This document shows, piece after piece, positions 32,900-47,456 of a DNA stretch of 64,000 bases. Made by a program: the position numbers and the translations under genes. Under the pieces are notes generated by a model. That model saw only the letters and a program-made list of their open reading frames with translations, ran no database searches and was not told the DNA's origin. Numbering within the stretch: position 1 is the first letter of the stretch; each line of letters opens with the position of its first letter. Source of the stretch: Lytechinus pictus (Eukaryota > Echinodermata > Echinoidea > Temnopleuroida > Toxopneustidae); the NCBI RefSeq assembly GCF_037042905.1, contig NC_087259.1, positions 22,819,001 through 22,883,000 of the forward strand, written 5' to 3'.

Positions 32900-35800
32900 C
32901 TGTATAACATAGAAAAAGGAGAATTTTTTTTTTTTTTCAATAAATGAATGGCTTGATTAAAGACAAAAAGGCTGGTATTGATCTTCTAATAATTTTCATA
33001 TCATTATAAAGGATTTCTAAAATTATTTTGAAGTATAGAATTTTTTTAAAGGGAGGAATATTGAAGAATGTGGTACTCTGAATCATAACTGTGAAATATT
33101 AATAAACTTTAACTTTTCGATATAAAGTGGCTGACAAATATGTTAAACTTACAATCTAGATTGGTGTTCTATCAATAAAATATAATAACAACATCTAAAT
33201 AAAATGCAAACCTTAATTTCTGGCTCCGGTGTAGCATCTGCAAATATGTCATGAGCAGGTTTGTCATCAAAGACCTCTTCTTCCCCCTCTTCTGGCTTTT
33301 GAGGGATTATTGTGATTTCTGGTTGGTTGAGGTGAAGATCAAGACTGGGATCTTCATGAACAGGGGATTTGTCCTTCAAGTCAAATACCAGGTGCCCTGA
33401 AGACTGACTAGGGCTACTCTTCGCAAGAGACACTTCACTCACTTCACTCAAATGTTCGCTGATATCCTCGTCAGTATCAGATTTGGAGCTTGGCCGCTTC
33501 AATGTGGGAGATGATTCAATAAAATCTGCACTGTAGCTGGCTTCAGATTTGACACTAGAGTGCGAAGAGCGTACATGGATGGAACTAGGTATTGATTGTT
33601 GGCTCCTCTGTGAGGCATCCTCAGGGACTGGAGTAACAGAGGCTTTTCTACTTTCAGATGACTGCAAAGCTGGTGGAGAACTATGTGCATGTCTTGGAGA
33701 CTCCACAAAACTGTCCCCAAGGGACAGCTCATGATCAGATTCTGGCAAGTTTGAAATAATGACAGCAGACTTTGATTCTTCGAACGAGTCCTGAGTTTGT
33801 ATGCTGGCTGCAGAGATAATCTCCTCTGGAACAGAGGATGAAACAGACACATCATCATCAACTTCAGCTGCGGGTGATGGGGTAGGTCTGTAAGCCAATG
33901 GTGGGCTTATGCCTGGAGTAGTCTTTGGAAGGTCCTCTTCTGCATCCCTTCCATCCCCTGATCTTCTTCCATTAATCAGACCAACACTTGAAGTTCTTTC
34001 TATATCCTTTACCTCCTCGTGATGTTGCTGCTGTAGTTTCTCTTTTATCTTCCGATGATCCTCAGAGTCAAATTTCTCAGAGTCCTGTGCGCTCTCTCTA
34101 TCTGAATAATCACTCCTAATACTGATGTCTTCTGCAATGCTACTACTGGCCGAAGCACTGTGGTCCCTGGAGAGGCTGTATGGTGACTTGGGACTGACTC
34201 CACCTGAAAACGAAATCAAGAAAGAAATTTCTTAAGTTACAAAATAAATTATTGACAAGTGTCTTAGAGATGATATTTCAGTCGTAAAATGTGCGCTAGA
34301 GAGAGATTTTTATACATACATGTGCATATTTTATGCAGATGGCAACTAGAAAGATAACATTCAAGAATAATTTCAGTTAAAGATACATCTCGCAAATTAT
34401 TATTTTAAAAGAAGTTCATGGAAACCGAGAATGGAAAGGGAGAGGGAAAGGGAGTTCATCCATATATCTATATACCTCCCACATGTATGGAAACTGAAAA
34501 GTGATTCATGTACTGCCTTTCTAGGAATGGAATGTCAGTTTTTTTTTGCTTACCTTCACTGTGGTGTGTGCTCGGTGAGGAGGTAGCACTGAATGATGAA
34601 TAGGACAGGGAACCACCAAGAACACTTGGGACTCTCTCTTCTCCGGTGACTCCTCCCTCAAGACTGGACCTACTCGATCGTCCACTCTCAGACATGCTGG
34701 GTCCTCCCTTTATAGATGCCACACTCCTTGCCTCAGAAAGGGCACCCTCTTGACTGCTATCCGAGGCTGTCCTCTGACGCAGGGCGCGGGCGTGACGGAG
34801 GGAGTCTGTGCCAGCTTTGGGTTGTTTGATCTGTGGTTTGGCAGAGGGTGTAGCAAGAAGATGGCTGCTTGCTGGTAACTTCTGCTTCTTGGATTCCTGT
34901 TCAAGCTCGGCCTTGGTGGTCTCTACGAACCTGTCATAGGTCTGCAGGGAATAGAATTTATAATTGTAAAGCAATATTAGTAGGAAAAACATGTCATTTT
35001 CCCACTCAGTGCAAGCTACTTAGATAGAAATTTCTTTAATAATGATTTTATGTATAACTCTGCACTTTCCAGAAAATCATTTCAATCAGCTTTTTGACTG
35101 TGGGAATGGATATATTCAATAAAATACCTCACACAAAATGAAACACTTTCATCAATGTGTCTCTCATCAAAACAAAATTTCCAATTTGGAATCTTGACCA
35201 CCCCCCCCCCCCCCCCCCATGACAGAAGACTTTTCATAATATAAGGTCTTGTTTACCACCATTCTAGATAGGACCAATGTCTGCTGCTTCCCTAAGTAAT
35301 TTGAAAGTCTAGTGGTTAGTTTCAACCCTCCCTCTTCAGGCTTTGTTATTTCTTAGTTACTTACAAGCAATTCAACAAAATAATCAACCTTGTGGTATGC
35401 CTGACCCCCTTTTCCCCATTCTTACTTCAATTAACATACAGTTCAAGCCAAGATAAGTGGAGAGTATTTTACAACTTTTCATATGAAAAGTGGAAGGTAC
35501 CACATACAGATAGTCAGATGTAATACAGAATTGGCCTAATGTTGATTACAATCCTTTTACACCAAAAGAATGGTTTGGTGTAAAGGGTTTGGTGTGGGAA
35601 AGAACATACATGAAGAGAAAAATCTTACCTCAAGTTGTTTCTTCAAACTTGCTTCTTGGGCCTTCAGCTTCTCTCGGTTCAGTCTCTTCTGTTGCTTCCT
35701 CAGGCGATCTGCCTCCATCTTTCTCCTCTTGAGGGCGTCCTTCAAAGCTCGCACACGACCTTCAATATCACTCTGGTCAGAAGCAGTTTCTGTTCAAAGG

Positions 35801-38800
35801 AAAATGTGGTGAGTTTATTCCAGTGAGAATGGTTATGTATTTACAACCAAAATGTCATTGAATATACACAGGATAAAAACATAACATTCGTGAGCAATAA
35901 CTGGAATTCCATTATATTTCTGATTGGAGGTGACAAAGGCAGATGAGTGATATCCACGATTACAAAATTTTCAAGAGAAAATTTTAAGATGTTGAAATCT
36001 CAAATGAAATCTAGCAAAAATTACCCTTGTAAATTTATCTGAGTGAAGTCTTGAACTACATGTATAATACAAAGATTCTGTTTGCAGCTTGAAAATTACT
36101 TAGAATGAGATATTTTCTATAAAAATACTGTCATTGTGTCATTTCAAAATCATGGTTTTGTCTTAAAAGTGACATCGCTGAAAACTCAGCCTTCAATCCC
36201 TTCAAGCTGAATTTGGCCAAGCAGGTATAGACTATTTAAAAAAGGGAAATATGAGGCAACAACAATCTAACATGAAGTCAGCTTTTGGGGAACGACACTA
36301 ACCTGACATAGTCTGTGAGAAAGATTTCTCAGACTCCGATCCACTGTCTGATGGATGTCGGTTCCTGTTGCGCGGTATGAAGGGACCTCTTCTTGACGAT
36401 GACGCCACCGTGCTTGCACTGCTCACAGACTTGGGTGTTGAGGAGCTAAGGGCAGTCGGACCGTTGCCTGGTGGGGTGGATACCCCGACAGGAGGCACCT
36501 GGCCTTGGTGGGTGCTGTGTTTTGATGGGGTGAGAGTTCTATCAGCAGTAGACTCAAAGGAATCACTGGTGTATTCATGAAGGCCAGAGGCTTCCTTGAT
36601 GGTATCGTCACTGGACAGTTCAGTTCCTGTATGGGGGCTCTCAGTAATGCTGGGGGGAAAAAAAGAGGGAAAATGACGATGAGTCCAAGGATAAAACTGA
36701 AGTAGATTCCACTGAGGTATAACCAGTTGTTTTCAAAAATTAGAAATAATAACCAGCCAATCAAATAAATGTGAATCTTTAAATGATAATTAGATCCTTT
36801 TTTATCCAATGGATACAGCATGATCTAACAAATTATTAATATGAATTAATATATCAGAGACATCAAACTACTACTTTCATGTACTGTTCTATTGTGACAG
36901 AAATAGAGGTATGTTTTCATTTCTACAAAACGAAAAAGCTAATAATATATTTTTTTATTTACAACATCAAACAGATTCGAAAAGCTCAGATTTACAAAAT
37001 GAGAGTTGTTTACATAAATATTGGAAAGTGCATAGAGCAATGTACATCAAAATATGGACACTGTACTTTATAGAGGTCAGAATAATGATATCATACAGAC
37101 ACTAGAAGGTCAACACTTGAAATTACAAAATGTTGTCTTTGTTATTTATTTGCATGTGCACATTCCTTCTTATCCATTACATTTCTGTTTTTACTATTAT
37201 CCATGATCAAGAATATTTATGATCATTAGAGATTAGCAGGCCAGTCATCAGATCTAGACAGGAAACATTCAAAGCATTATCTTGATCCTCTATTAATCCC
37301 AAGGTAATCCACTAATCTTGTCATGGAGAGCTACATGTCATGCTGTACAGTGCCATTTCTATTTTACTTTATGATAAAAATATGCAGACCAGGCAGCGAG
37401 CCATTTTATTAAGCTTGTTACACATGATTTAATGGACAGTTGGTGACCCTTTTGTGTAAAATGAATTTTGACAACATGATTGCTGTCCTATTATACAAAT
37501 ATATCAGGTGTGAGAAAGTATAATGGAATTATTTTATCTGAGGTTGGTTTGGCAATTATTATGTTTCACAGGGAGCGAAGAGCCGAGTGAAAATAGTAAA
37601 ATTGCCGGACCAACCAAGGATGAGTACTTCCCACCGTACGTTCTAAAGAAACACCCAGTATATCTATTTTATATCCCTTCCATATAAAAGTTTGAATGAA
37701 AAGTATTTGAAATCTAGTTCTAACTGATCCATCTCCATGATCTGGACAAAATCTAGATTGGCTTAGCTCTAATTTATGCGAAATTGGCTTATCATCTAAG
37801 CTATGAGTAGTCACGTGAAGGACTCTTGACCAATCAACTAGCAACAAATTTTCAGCAAGGGATACAAACCTAAACATATAGGATTTCATCTTCAGCTGAT
37901 GGGAATACAGTCTATTGGTAATGGTAATGAGATTTAGTTCAGGAAAGGGTCACCAGTAGTGTTTCAAGAAGTGAGTAAATTTCAAACACGTTTATAAAAT
38001 ACCACCCAACAATCAATGTCGTATTGACAATGAACTGAAAAATTTGTCATTAATGTCAATAAAATTGACTTGCAATTGATTGTATGTATTATGATGTCCC
38101 TTTAAGTAACTATTTCACAAATTAGACAAAGGTGAAGTAGGAAACTAAACAGAATTATAAATGGTAAAAAGCCCATCTAGTTAATACAAAAACTGGTCGT
38201 AGATGAAACAGGACCACAATATAATAGAAGGGACAAAACTGGCACTAAGCAAAGATTTGATTGGCCAAATGGCCTCAGACCATGTGACCCTTTATACAAA
38301 CTTGCTCACCTTTTTGCCGATTGAGACTTCTCGGATCCTATCTCCTCTGCAATGCTACTGGTCTTACTTTGTATATCTTCCACTATTGAGGCATCACTAC
38401 TGCTACCCAGTCTAGGATCAGGACTAGGAGTGGTCTTGACACTGGGGTGTTGAGAGTGAGACCTGGTCGTACTGACATCTGTCTTACTACTGCTGCTTGG
38501 CATAGAGTAATCCTCCGATTCCTCATCCCTATCACTCTGTTAATTTCAAGATTCATTATGGTACAAAGAGTCAGGTCTACACTAGGAAGTGATTCCTTAT
38601 CGATAGCCAAATAGAGTCAGGATTATACAGGATTAACTTGAACACCTAGTACTGAGACTAAAGTGGTGTTTAGTCTCTGTTATGGTAATGCAGCACAAAC
38701 ATTGAACCTTGTGCAAGTGTTAAGCTTAAAGTTTGAAATAAATGAAGACACCATTAAGAAGACATTCATTATGTTGCGGTCACCAGAATTAGCAGCCTTC

Positions 38801-41800
38801 ATCGGGCAGAGAAAGATTGGGTTGCCATTAGAATCAAATTGTGTAGCCTAGCACCGCTAGAGTATTGTTCTAGGGATTTCTGGCCTCCTCTTCCAATCTA
38901 TTGGTCAATAGATCTATGACTTTACTTCAGTCTTTTATAAACATACTACCCTTCAAAGGACTTCATAGGCCCTTTAATTGATGTACAGGCATTTTGGCCT
39001 GTTTTGGCCTTGGTTTTTTTAGGGGTATAATTATTTATTATATCCCTAAAGAGGAAAATTTAAAAAGGCTCGGTAATATCCAAAGCCAATAAAAAGAGCA
39101 TTTAGGCCAATCTATGGGGCATCTAACGGCCTTGGATAAATCTAAGCATACATACAAAACTAGAGGTTATTTAGAATTGTGTCCTACCTTGGTCTTATCT
39201 CGAGCAGGTGAAGCAGGGGCTGAGGAGGAGGTATCAGCAGTGGGCTTCATCTTGCGTTTCCCACCATCCCAGAGGTGAAGGACCTCGTGCTCTATGTGAG
39301 CTACATGCTTCTCCTCCTCGTCCAGTCGCTGCTTCCAAGCAAGGAGCTCTTCAGCATTCTTCCGCCTCTTCTTTAACTTCATCTCACGCTTCATCAGTAA
39401 CCTACAAGATCAGACAGAATAAATATGTCAATATACCATAGGCAGTCAGTTTAAAGAGCAGATCAAAGTGTGATTTGTGAAAGGATGTAATATAAGCATA
39501 AAAGAACCAAGAGACCTTCCAACCTTTAAATATTAGACTGAAGAAAAAAAAAGCTGCAGTCTATCAAGAAAGCACTAAGAACTGCTCATTTTAAACACAT
39601 AATATAGTGTATTAATGATATATACATGTATTAATCTATTAAAAGTAGGGGGCAGGGGTAATTCCATATATTTGAATTAGAATATTTTGGTTGCATCACC
39701 TTTTTTTGGAATTTACAGACAAACAGAAGATATTTCAATGGAAATGAAATTAAACATTGAATTAGATGGGTTTTTATGTTTTAATTCACCATTTTATTCA
39801 TTCACTTTTCTCTCATACTACATGAACGTACTTCATACTAAGGGGCTGTTGCAGCATCTTGAGCTTCTGCAAGACCCTGGCTTGCTTCTCCATGGCTGAG
39901 GCATCCATGGTGGAATCCCTGGCTGCTGCCGCTTCTCCTCCTGGAGGTGACAGGAGCATGGAGTCAGACATGGACCCTGACATGGAGCCTCCTACTGAGG
40001 CATCGTCTCCTTCACTGGGAGTTGGCAGAATGGAGGACACATTGGGTGATGCTGGTGGCAGATCCTTCATTTGGTCTTTGTAGCGAGCAGTGGCTCGACG
40101 CATTCTGGCGATTTCTTGCTGCTGGTGGAGCAGGCGCTGCCTTTCGAGGCTTGCCTGCCTCTGTGAAGTCAACATCTGCTTGATCTCATTCTAGGGAATG
40201 GATCAAAGAAAGATGAAAACATGAATCATCTAAAAAATAAGTATGTGACGAAAAGTCACTACTTCATTTTCAAAGAGAAAAACGAATATCGACTGAAAAA
40301 CAATAGCTGAATCCGATATGAAGGGAGAAAACAGCTGCATGTTTTGTTTCATACAAATTCCCTGTATAAACCTTGCTTTTATTGAAAGAACAAGAGAATA
40401 ACCCATTCCACATACTTCTGGAATAAATAATTAACATGCTTCATTCGTTCCTCCAAGTGAGCCTTTTTCTCAATACTTTCTAAGCAATATCCTGACCCGT
40501 TTCTACAAGGTCCATCCTTGTGTGAGAGGGTTTTAGTGCTGTGAAAGCATCAAGGTGCTACTGACCTGCTCAATCTGAAGCTTGGACAACAGAGCTCTTT
40601 GTCTCTTCCTAAGACTGGTGACACCATCCTGATCGTCCTTCTCCTTAAGCCTTCGTTTCTGATGCTCTAACCACTCCAGCTCAGCATTGGTCTTATCAAC
40701 CAGAACCTGATGACATGATATAGGAATGTTAGGTGTCATCTTATTGTTTGTTTGACCCATGTTTTAGTCTAAAGTTCATTTGTATTTTTACTTTAAGATA
40801 GTAATTATAATGGCTATAAGAGTTTGTTCTTGTGTAGCAAATGTTCCAAACATTCCCCCAATTTCTAACTTTGTCTCTACCAAAATATGTGAGAAATTCC
40901 CATAACAAATGACATGAGAATTTAATTAGGCTTTGATAATTTGAATTGCTTTCCCTCTATTAAAGGTCTGGCATCAATAGGACTTCTGTGAGAGAAACAA
41001 TAATGAAAACAATGTATGCATTTATCTGCATGATTTATGATTTTTTTCCCCCAAACAAAATAATCAACATCGCAGCATCTTTTCAAGATTTTTCACATCT
41101 GTGAAAATATTACTTCACCTGATCCCCTCCCCCCATTAAAAACTGGTAATGAAAAATACCACTCAAAATACAGAATACAATTGGTTATCATTATGACATT
41201 GTGAGCACTATGACAAAGATATAGCACAATAAAAATATTTTTCCAGGTACCTTCTCCCTCAGCTTCAATAAGGTGACTTGCTGTTGGGACCTGGACTCTT
41301 CTTCCTTGAGCTGTTTCTGAAGCACCTCGATGGTCACACCACTGAAAGATCCTTCCTTGTCAGACTGCATGGAGTCTGAAGAGTCTGGTCTGTCCTTGAC
41401 GGCATGCTTCGATACAGGACGGGAATCCCTCTTGGTCTCAGATTTATCCGGTGAAGGAGACACGACACTCAGGACAGAGCTCCGAGAAGAGGAATCAGAA
41501 TCCTCAAAGGAAAGGGAATACTGGTTGGATTTTGAATTGTCTATGTCCTCAGTTACACTGTCATTTGTGATTGAGCTGGCAGCCCTGGCACCAGATTCAG
41601 TTCTAATGGATGAACTAGCAACACTGGCTGCGCTTTTACTTGTATCTCTACCAGATACGATGTCACTGGCTGTTGCTATTGAATCAGTTTGGTCAGGGAG
41701 TCCTAATGACAAATCACTGGCAGTCTTGATGCTCTTTGAGGCATCAGATTGACGGGAAAATGAGCTGTCTTGAGCAGTGAGGACCCGATGAGAGGACGAC

Positions 41801-44800
41801 GCCGTGTAGGCTGAAGATGGAGTATGAGATGATGATGTGTTGGTAAAGTCTTCAGAGTAGTGAGCGGAGGGTGTCCTAGTGTCCGTGCTTCGGCTAGGTG
41901 TCATAGAGCTTGGCCTGGAGTTTCCTGCAGCAACACTCCTGTTTGGGGGGAAAGATTTTTTATAGCATAAACTGTCCAGAATGCAACTTTTTAGTGTAAT
42001 TTGATTCAAGGCAGAATACTAATCACCAATAAAATCACAACTACCACGTTATCACCAGTACCACAAACACCCCCTGCTACCCCCCCCCCCTTCTCCACAT
42101 CTACATCTACATCATCAGCAGCAGCAACATCATCATCATCACCATTATCAGCAACATCACCATCCTTATCATTATTACCATCACTACCCTCAGTAAAAAC
42201 ATCACTGTCATCATTATAACCATTTCCATCCCTAACATCATCATCATCCCAATCATCATCCTCATCACCATCATTTATATCCTTCGCCTCTCCAGCAATT
42301 TCTTCTCATTATATGGCTGTGTATCAGACATCTTCTTACCTTGTGACTGGTGGTGGGGGATGCACTGAAGCTCTCATCTCGTGTAGCATATCCTTCTGAT
42401 GCAGTCTCTGTTGCTCCAGGGCTGCTGTCACTGCTGCCGTTGCTGCTGCCTTTGCAGACTCTGCTGCCACATGGCCTGGATCCACTGGGAGTGGAGGTGA
42501 TGGCTTACTAACAGATACCTTGTGAGCCTATGAAAAAAATAATAATAATGCAGAAATTATACAAATTGAAGTAATATGCACAACAGGACTTTCAATTTTG
42601 TTTTTCCTTGTATAAAAAAATGCACAGTACTAAAAAGTGATTCAGAGTGATAAACCAACTTCTAATATCCTGGACTTCACTGAGATTCACTTTATATTGA
42701 TGAAATTCAACTAATGGCATCAAAACTACTTTGATGTACCTTGGTAATTGTACAACAAAATAAAAAAGAGGTATATTGTGTATACTTCTAAGCAGATTTC
42801 ATAAAGAAAGAAATACAGAATGCTAAAGATATCAGCTATTCTGCAGAGCCATATATAGGTATTAACATATTGCTTGATCTTTTTCACCTCAGCAAGTTGC
42901 TTGGCAGCCTCTGCTGTTATCCTTGCAGCATCGGCCTGGGTCATGAGCAGCTTCTGCGCGGAGTCCCTGGTCTCCGATGCTGCATCTTTCCTAGCCTTCA
43001 CCAGCACTTGTTCTGCCTCAAGCGCCGTCTCAACTGCCTTCTGCTTGACCTCTTCCAACTGCCTGTTGGCCTCTTCAACCTCCTGCTTGGCCTTCAAAGA
43101 CAGCATCTGCAGCTCCTTCTCATGATCACGCTGACGGTTTTGCAGGATCTTGGCCAGAGAGGCGCTTTCCTCATGGGCCAGGGACACTGCCCTGGTGCGT
43201 TCTACCTCAGAGAGTTGCCGCACAGACTCCTCCAAGGTTTCCAGAAGGTTGAGCTCTGCTGCCATCTTGAGTTGGAGTGCACTAGGTGAATAAAACTTTG
43301 GTCCTGGCTGGAGAATCGTTGAAGTCAGCGTTGAAGTCTATCAAAGAATATAGAATATGCAGTTAATATTTGGTAAAGACTAAGAGTCCAACCACAACAC
43401 ACACACACAAAATAAACCAGTAAAATGAATTCATCATTATTGATGAATATTGATGATAGCTACAAGTGAACGGAATGCACTTGCCTGTCATATACAAATA
43501 TGATTTTCACAGCAATTTTCAGCATTTCAATCTCTCAACTATCTCAAGTTTAAATTTCAATGTTGGCTTCCATTTTCTAGATACCCTTAAACAATGTTAT
43601 TAAAAGCTCTGCCAAAAATACACCACATCAAATTTTACTCATAATACCATGTATATATCTGAGGAGATATTTCAAAATCATCCAAATTCAACATCCTGCC
43701 TGTCCATCACATGAGAAATTATTTTACGCTCCAAATTAGCTGACCTTAGTACTGTAAAGACATCCATTCCTTTTCATTGTTTACATAATACAAAGTTTCA
43801 CAACAGCAAGACAACTCACCGTGCTTCCGCTAAGGTCAGTAGACCTTGCAGACATCTCACTAGCAGGATGACTGATGGGCTTGAAGTGGCTTAGCACCTC
43901 CCTTCTTACTGGAGACTTGGTAATCCTAAGCAATGAACTCTGACTCGGTTGAGGAGTTGTAGGCGAGTCAACAGGTGTTCTGACAGATGGTGAATGACCT
44001 TGTGATGTCCTTGACCCTGGCGACATCCCACTCCTGACACCTTCACTGTGCACAGACTCCCCATTAGATGTAGATTTCTAGAAAGAAATGTAAACAATAA
44101 TTTCAACATTTCACAAGCTTCTTCAAAATTCCCAACTTAATTTTTACCTGGCTTTGTTAGTTTTACATGCATGATCTAAGCATAAATATTGAATCATTGA
44201 ATTTAACATGCATACTTGTTGTATCTGAACATCATACTCGTGCTTATTGCAACCAAGATAAGAGATGGCTGTAAGCAATGTATAGGTAAATATATCATAA
44301 TTTCAAGTTCTTTAAGATTTCTAAAGATCACATTTTCTGAAGAAAAAAAATCACAGAAAAAATACCTTTAAATCCTCAATGAGGGACCTAATCTCATCAA
44401 CCGGTGACTTGTGATCACTAACGGGAGATCGAGCATCGCTGGGTGGAGAATGGCTTCCTCTACTGCTAGACGAGCGTGACTTGATAGAGGAAGGGGAACT
44501 CCTGGAGCTGGGAGGGGTCTGGGTTCCAGCGTCGCGTAAGGTCGTGGGTCGGGGACTCGGTGTTCTTGATCTTTTCTTGTCAGAGACGTTCAAACTGCAG
44601 CAGAGGAATACATAGAAGTCTAAATGTTTATCTCTACCACCAGGGACAAATGATAATTCATACTTCATACACAGCAAATAAATATATTTTTGGTCTATCA
44701 GACGATTTTGATTCAATCTGCCTGGTAGACACATACATATTTCACAAAACTTAATTTACAAAATCTCATCTTTTAAATACAATTCATCTTTATATCGATT

Positions 44801-47144
44801 TTTCACTTCTCACCTGTGTGAACTGTCTGCAAAGGAATGTGAAGTGTCCCTTGGTGAAGGTAATGATATTGATCTACCAGTTGGAGGTCTGCTTGTCACA
44901 GTGTCCTGAAAGAAAACAAACAAATGGCTTAATGATGAGTCGCATTTACCCCACAGCTAAAAGAGCATGAATGATTGCTGTAAGCATCTAGGGAACCAAT
45001 GGATTCAGGTTCACTCTGAGGGACTGAGTAATGATGGTTTGAAAAGAAAATAAAACACACAACAAATAAACCATACACCAATAAATTGTGACAACTCAAA
45101 GTTTCACAAAAAATGAGCAGGCGGCCTCTTTGGACAGGAATGAGACTACAAACATGACTTTACCTTGGTTGATGGTTTAGACCTCGGAGTGGTGAGTTGG
45201 GAGATATTATCAGCTGAAGATGAACTGGGAATGGGGCTACGTCCTGTCTTGCTGTACTCTGGACTGTCTAGTGGAATAGAGTGGATGTGTGATGATGCTT
45301 GACTTCCTCCAGTAAAGTCTTCTGAGTAGGACTGTGGTAGGCTGGGTGATTTGTCTCGCTTCACAGGTCGTCCGCTCTGCCTAGTCATAAGGTCTGTTTG
45401 GGGAGAGCAGACACAAGGTTTAAACTCATTGTTAATTTTTAAGAGTAAAAGGCCTATTTAACAAAGGTGTACTATAATTAACTATTATTTGCATCTATAG
45501 TTTACCATGGGTAGCCAAATTTGACAACTGTACTTTCTTTCAAGCTACTTTTCTCTGAAATCAAAAACCAATTTTAAAAATTTCTAATGCTTGTCATTAC
45601 ATCTATGAATAAGCATTCTACATTATAAAACATTAGAATAAAATATCAGAGAAATAGATAATGAAAAATGATTTTTTTTTTTGGGGGGGGGAGATATTTG
45701 TCAGATATTGCCAGTCAAAGAATCACCAACCTCTAAAAGTGAGAAAGGTGTATTTTATATGAACATACATTTACTTTATAATAAAAAAATATTTAAAAAA
45801 GATAAAGTTTAGTGTTACATTTCCATTGTCACATTTACAACAGTAATAGTTATACAACTGTAAATGTTCAGTTATGGTTATACAACTGTAAGTTATAGGG
45901 TATAACAGTATTAAACGCACCTCTTTGAGCCTCCTGATACCGTTTCATGTAGATGTCAATCACACTTAATCCATCCCTTTCTGGCCCCTGGGGAGAGGGA
46001 CCAAAGTTCATGTTGGTCTGTTTGCTGTCAGGGAGATGTTGAGGTCGGACACGTGTTGGTAAGCTTTTGAACTGTTGGAAAATTAATACACAAGAGGATG
46101 TAATATGTTATGTTTTATTACAAATGTTTATAATGTGAGCGAACAAATTTCCATGTGGACAATAAAATAATACTGAACTGAAATGTACACTAAATACATA
46201 ACTACTGTTAATTAAGCATAAAAATGTCTTTAACTTCCAGTAATTATGATATATTGGTCAGTTCTCAATTGCCTTATAAAATTTTGGCTTGGTAACCCAC
46301 TGAGTTGATAATCAAAATGACAAAAAAATTTGACACGACCCTACAATATAAAGGTTTCTGATCTACTGCAATTCGGCATAACAGTTGTACCTTGTAAGAA
46401 ACCAATCCTTCTTCTATGATCTTGATTGGCCATCTTTGTTCTGCAATTGATTACAAATTGCATCAAAGAACTCAGTTGGCTTTCCCAGATTCTTCTTTAC
46501 TTAGTGACAATACCAATTCTACCATCATAATTACTTTTTCTTAAGACACATTACATTTCAGTTCAAAACCTTTGACAGAATCTGGGACCATGTTTCATAA
46601 GGCCAATTACCAATATGTTAAAAGCTACTAAAATCTTTGATTGGCTGGAGGCAGTATGTTATTGATAAAACAGGTTCTCAGCATGTATTGTGGCACATAC
46701 ACTCAGCAATGATATACACACCCACATACAGTCATCTGGCACAGGATCTGCATACATCCACGGCCAAAACAATCACTGGCTCAAGGCCAATTCTGTCTGA
46801 GTTCATGTTTACAAAAACACCTGTTTCTTCCCCTATCCCTCTAAGCTGGCAGTGAGTCATACCATGTAATAGGGCATGTCATCATTTGATATGATATGGA
46901 ACAATTGAAAAAGGAGGGTAAGGGGGTGTGTGGTAGACATCGACATCAATGTTTGACAACTATCTTTTTCATGACACATGATGACTTTCCACCCATATTG
47001 ATGTGTGGCCTCATTACTACTGCTAATGCTAGATGAATATAAATACTACTACCATTGATGCTGCTAATTCAATACTTCCGAATTGACTACATATATTGCT
47101 GCTGCTACTCCTGCAATAAACATTTTTTTTAATTACTACCATAA

Positions 47145-47197
<53 letters not shown>

Positions 47198-47295
47198 TAT
47201 ACTACTACTATTACTACTACTATATACTACTACTACTACTACTACTGCTACTGCTACTGCTACTGCTACTGCTACTGCTACTGCTACTGCTACTG

Positions 47296-47386
<91 letters not shown>

Positions 47387-47415
47387 AACTACCACACTAC
47401 CTACCACCCCTAGGT

Positions 47416-47456
<41 letters not shown>
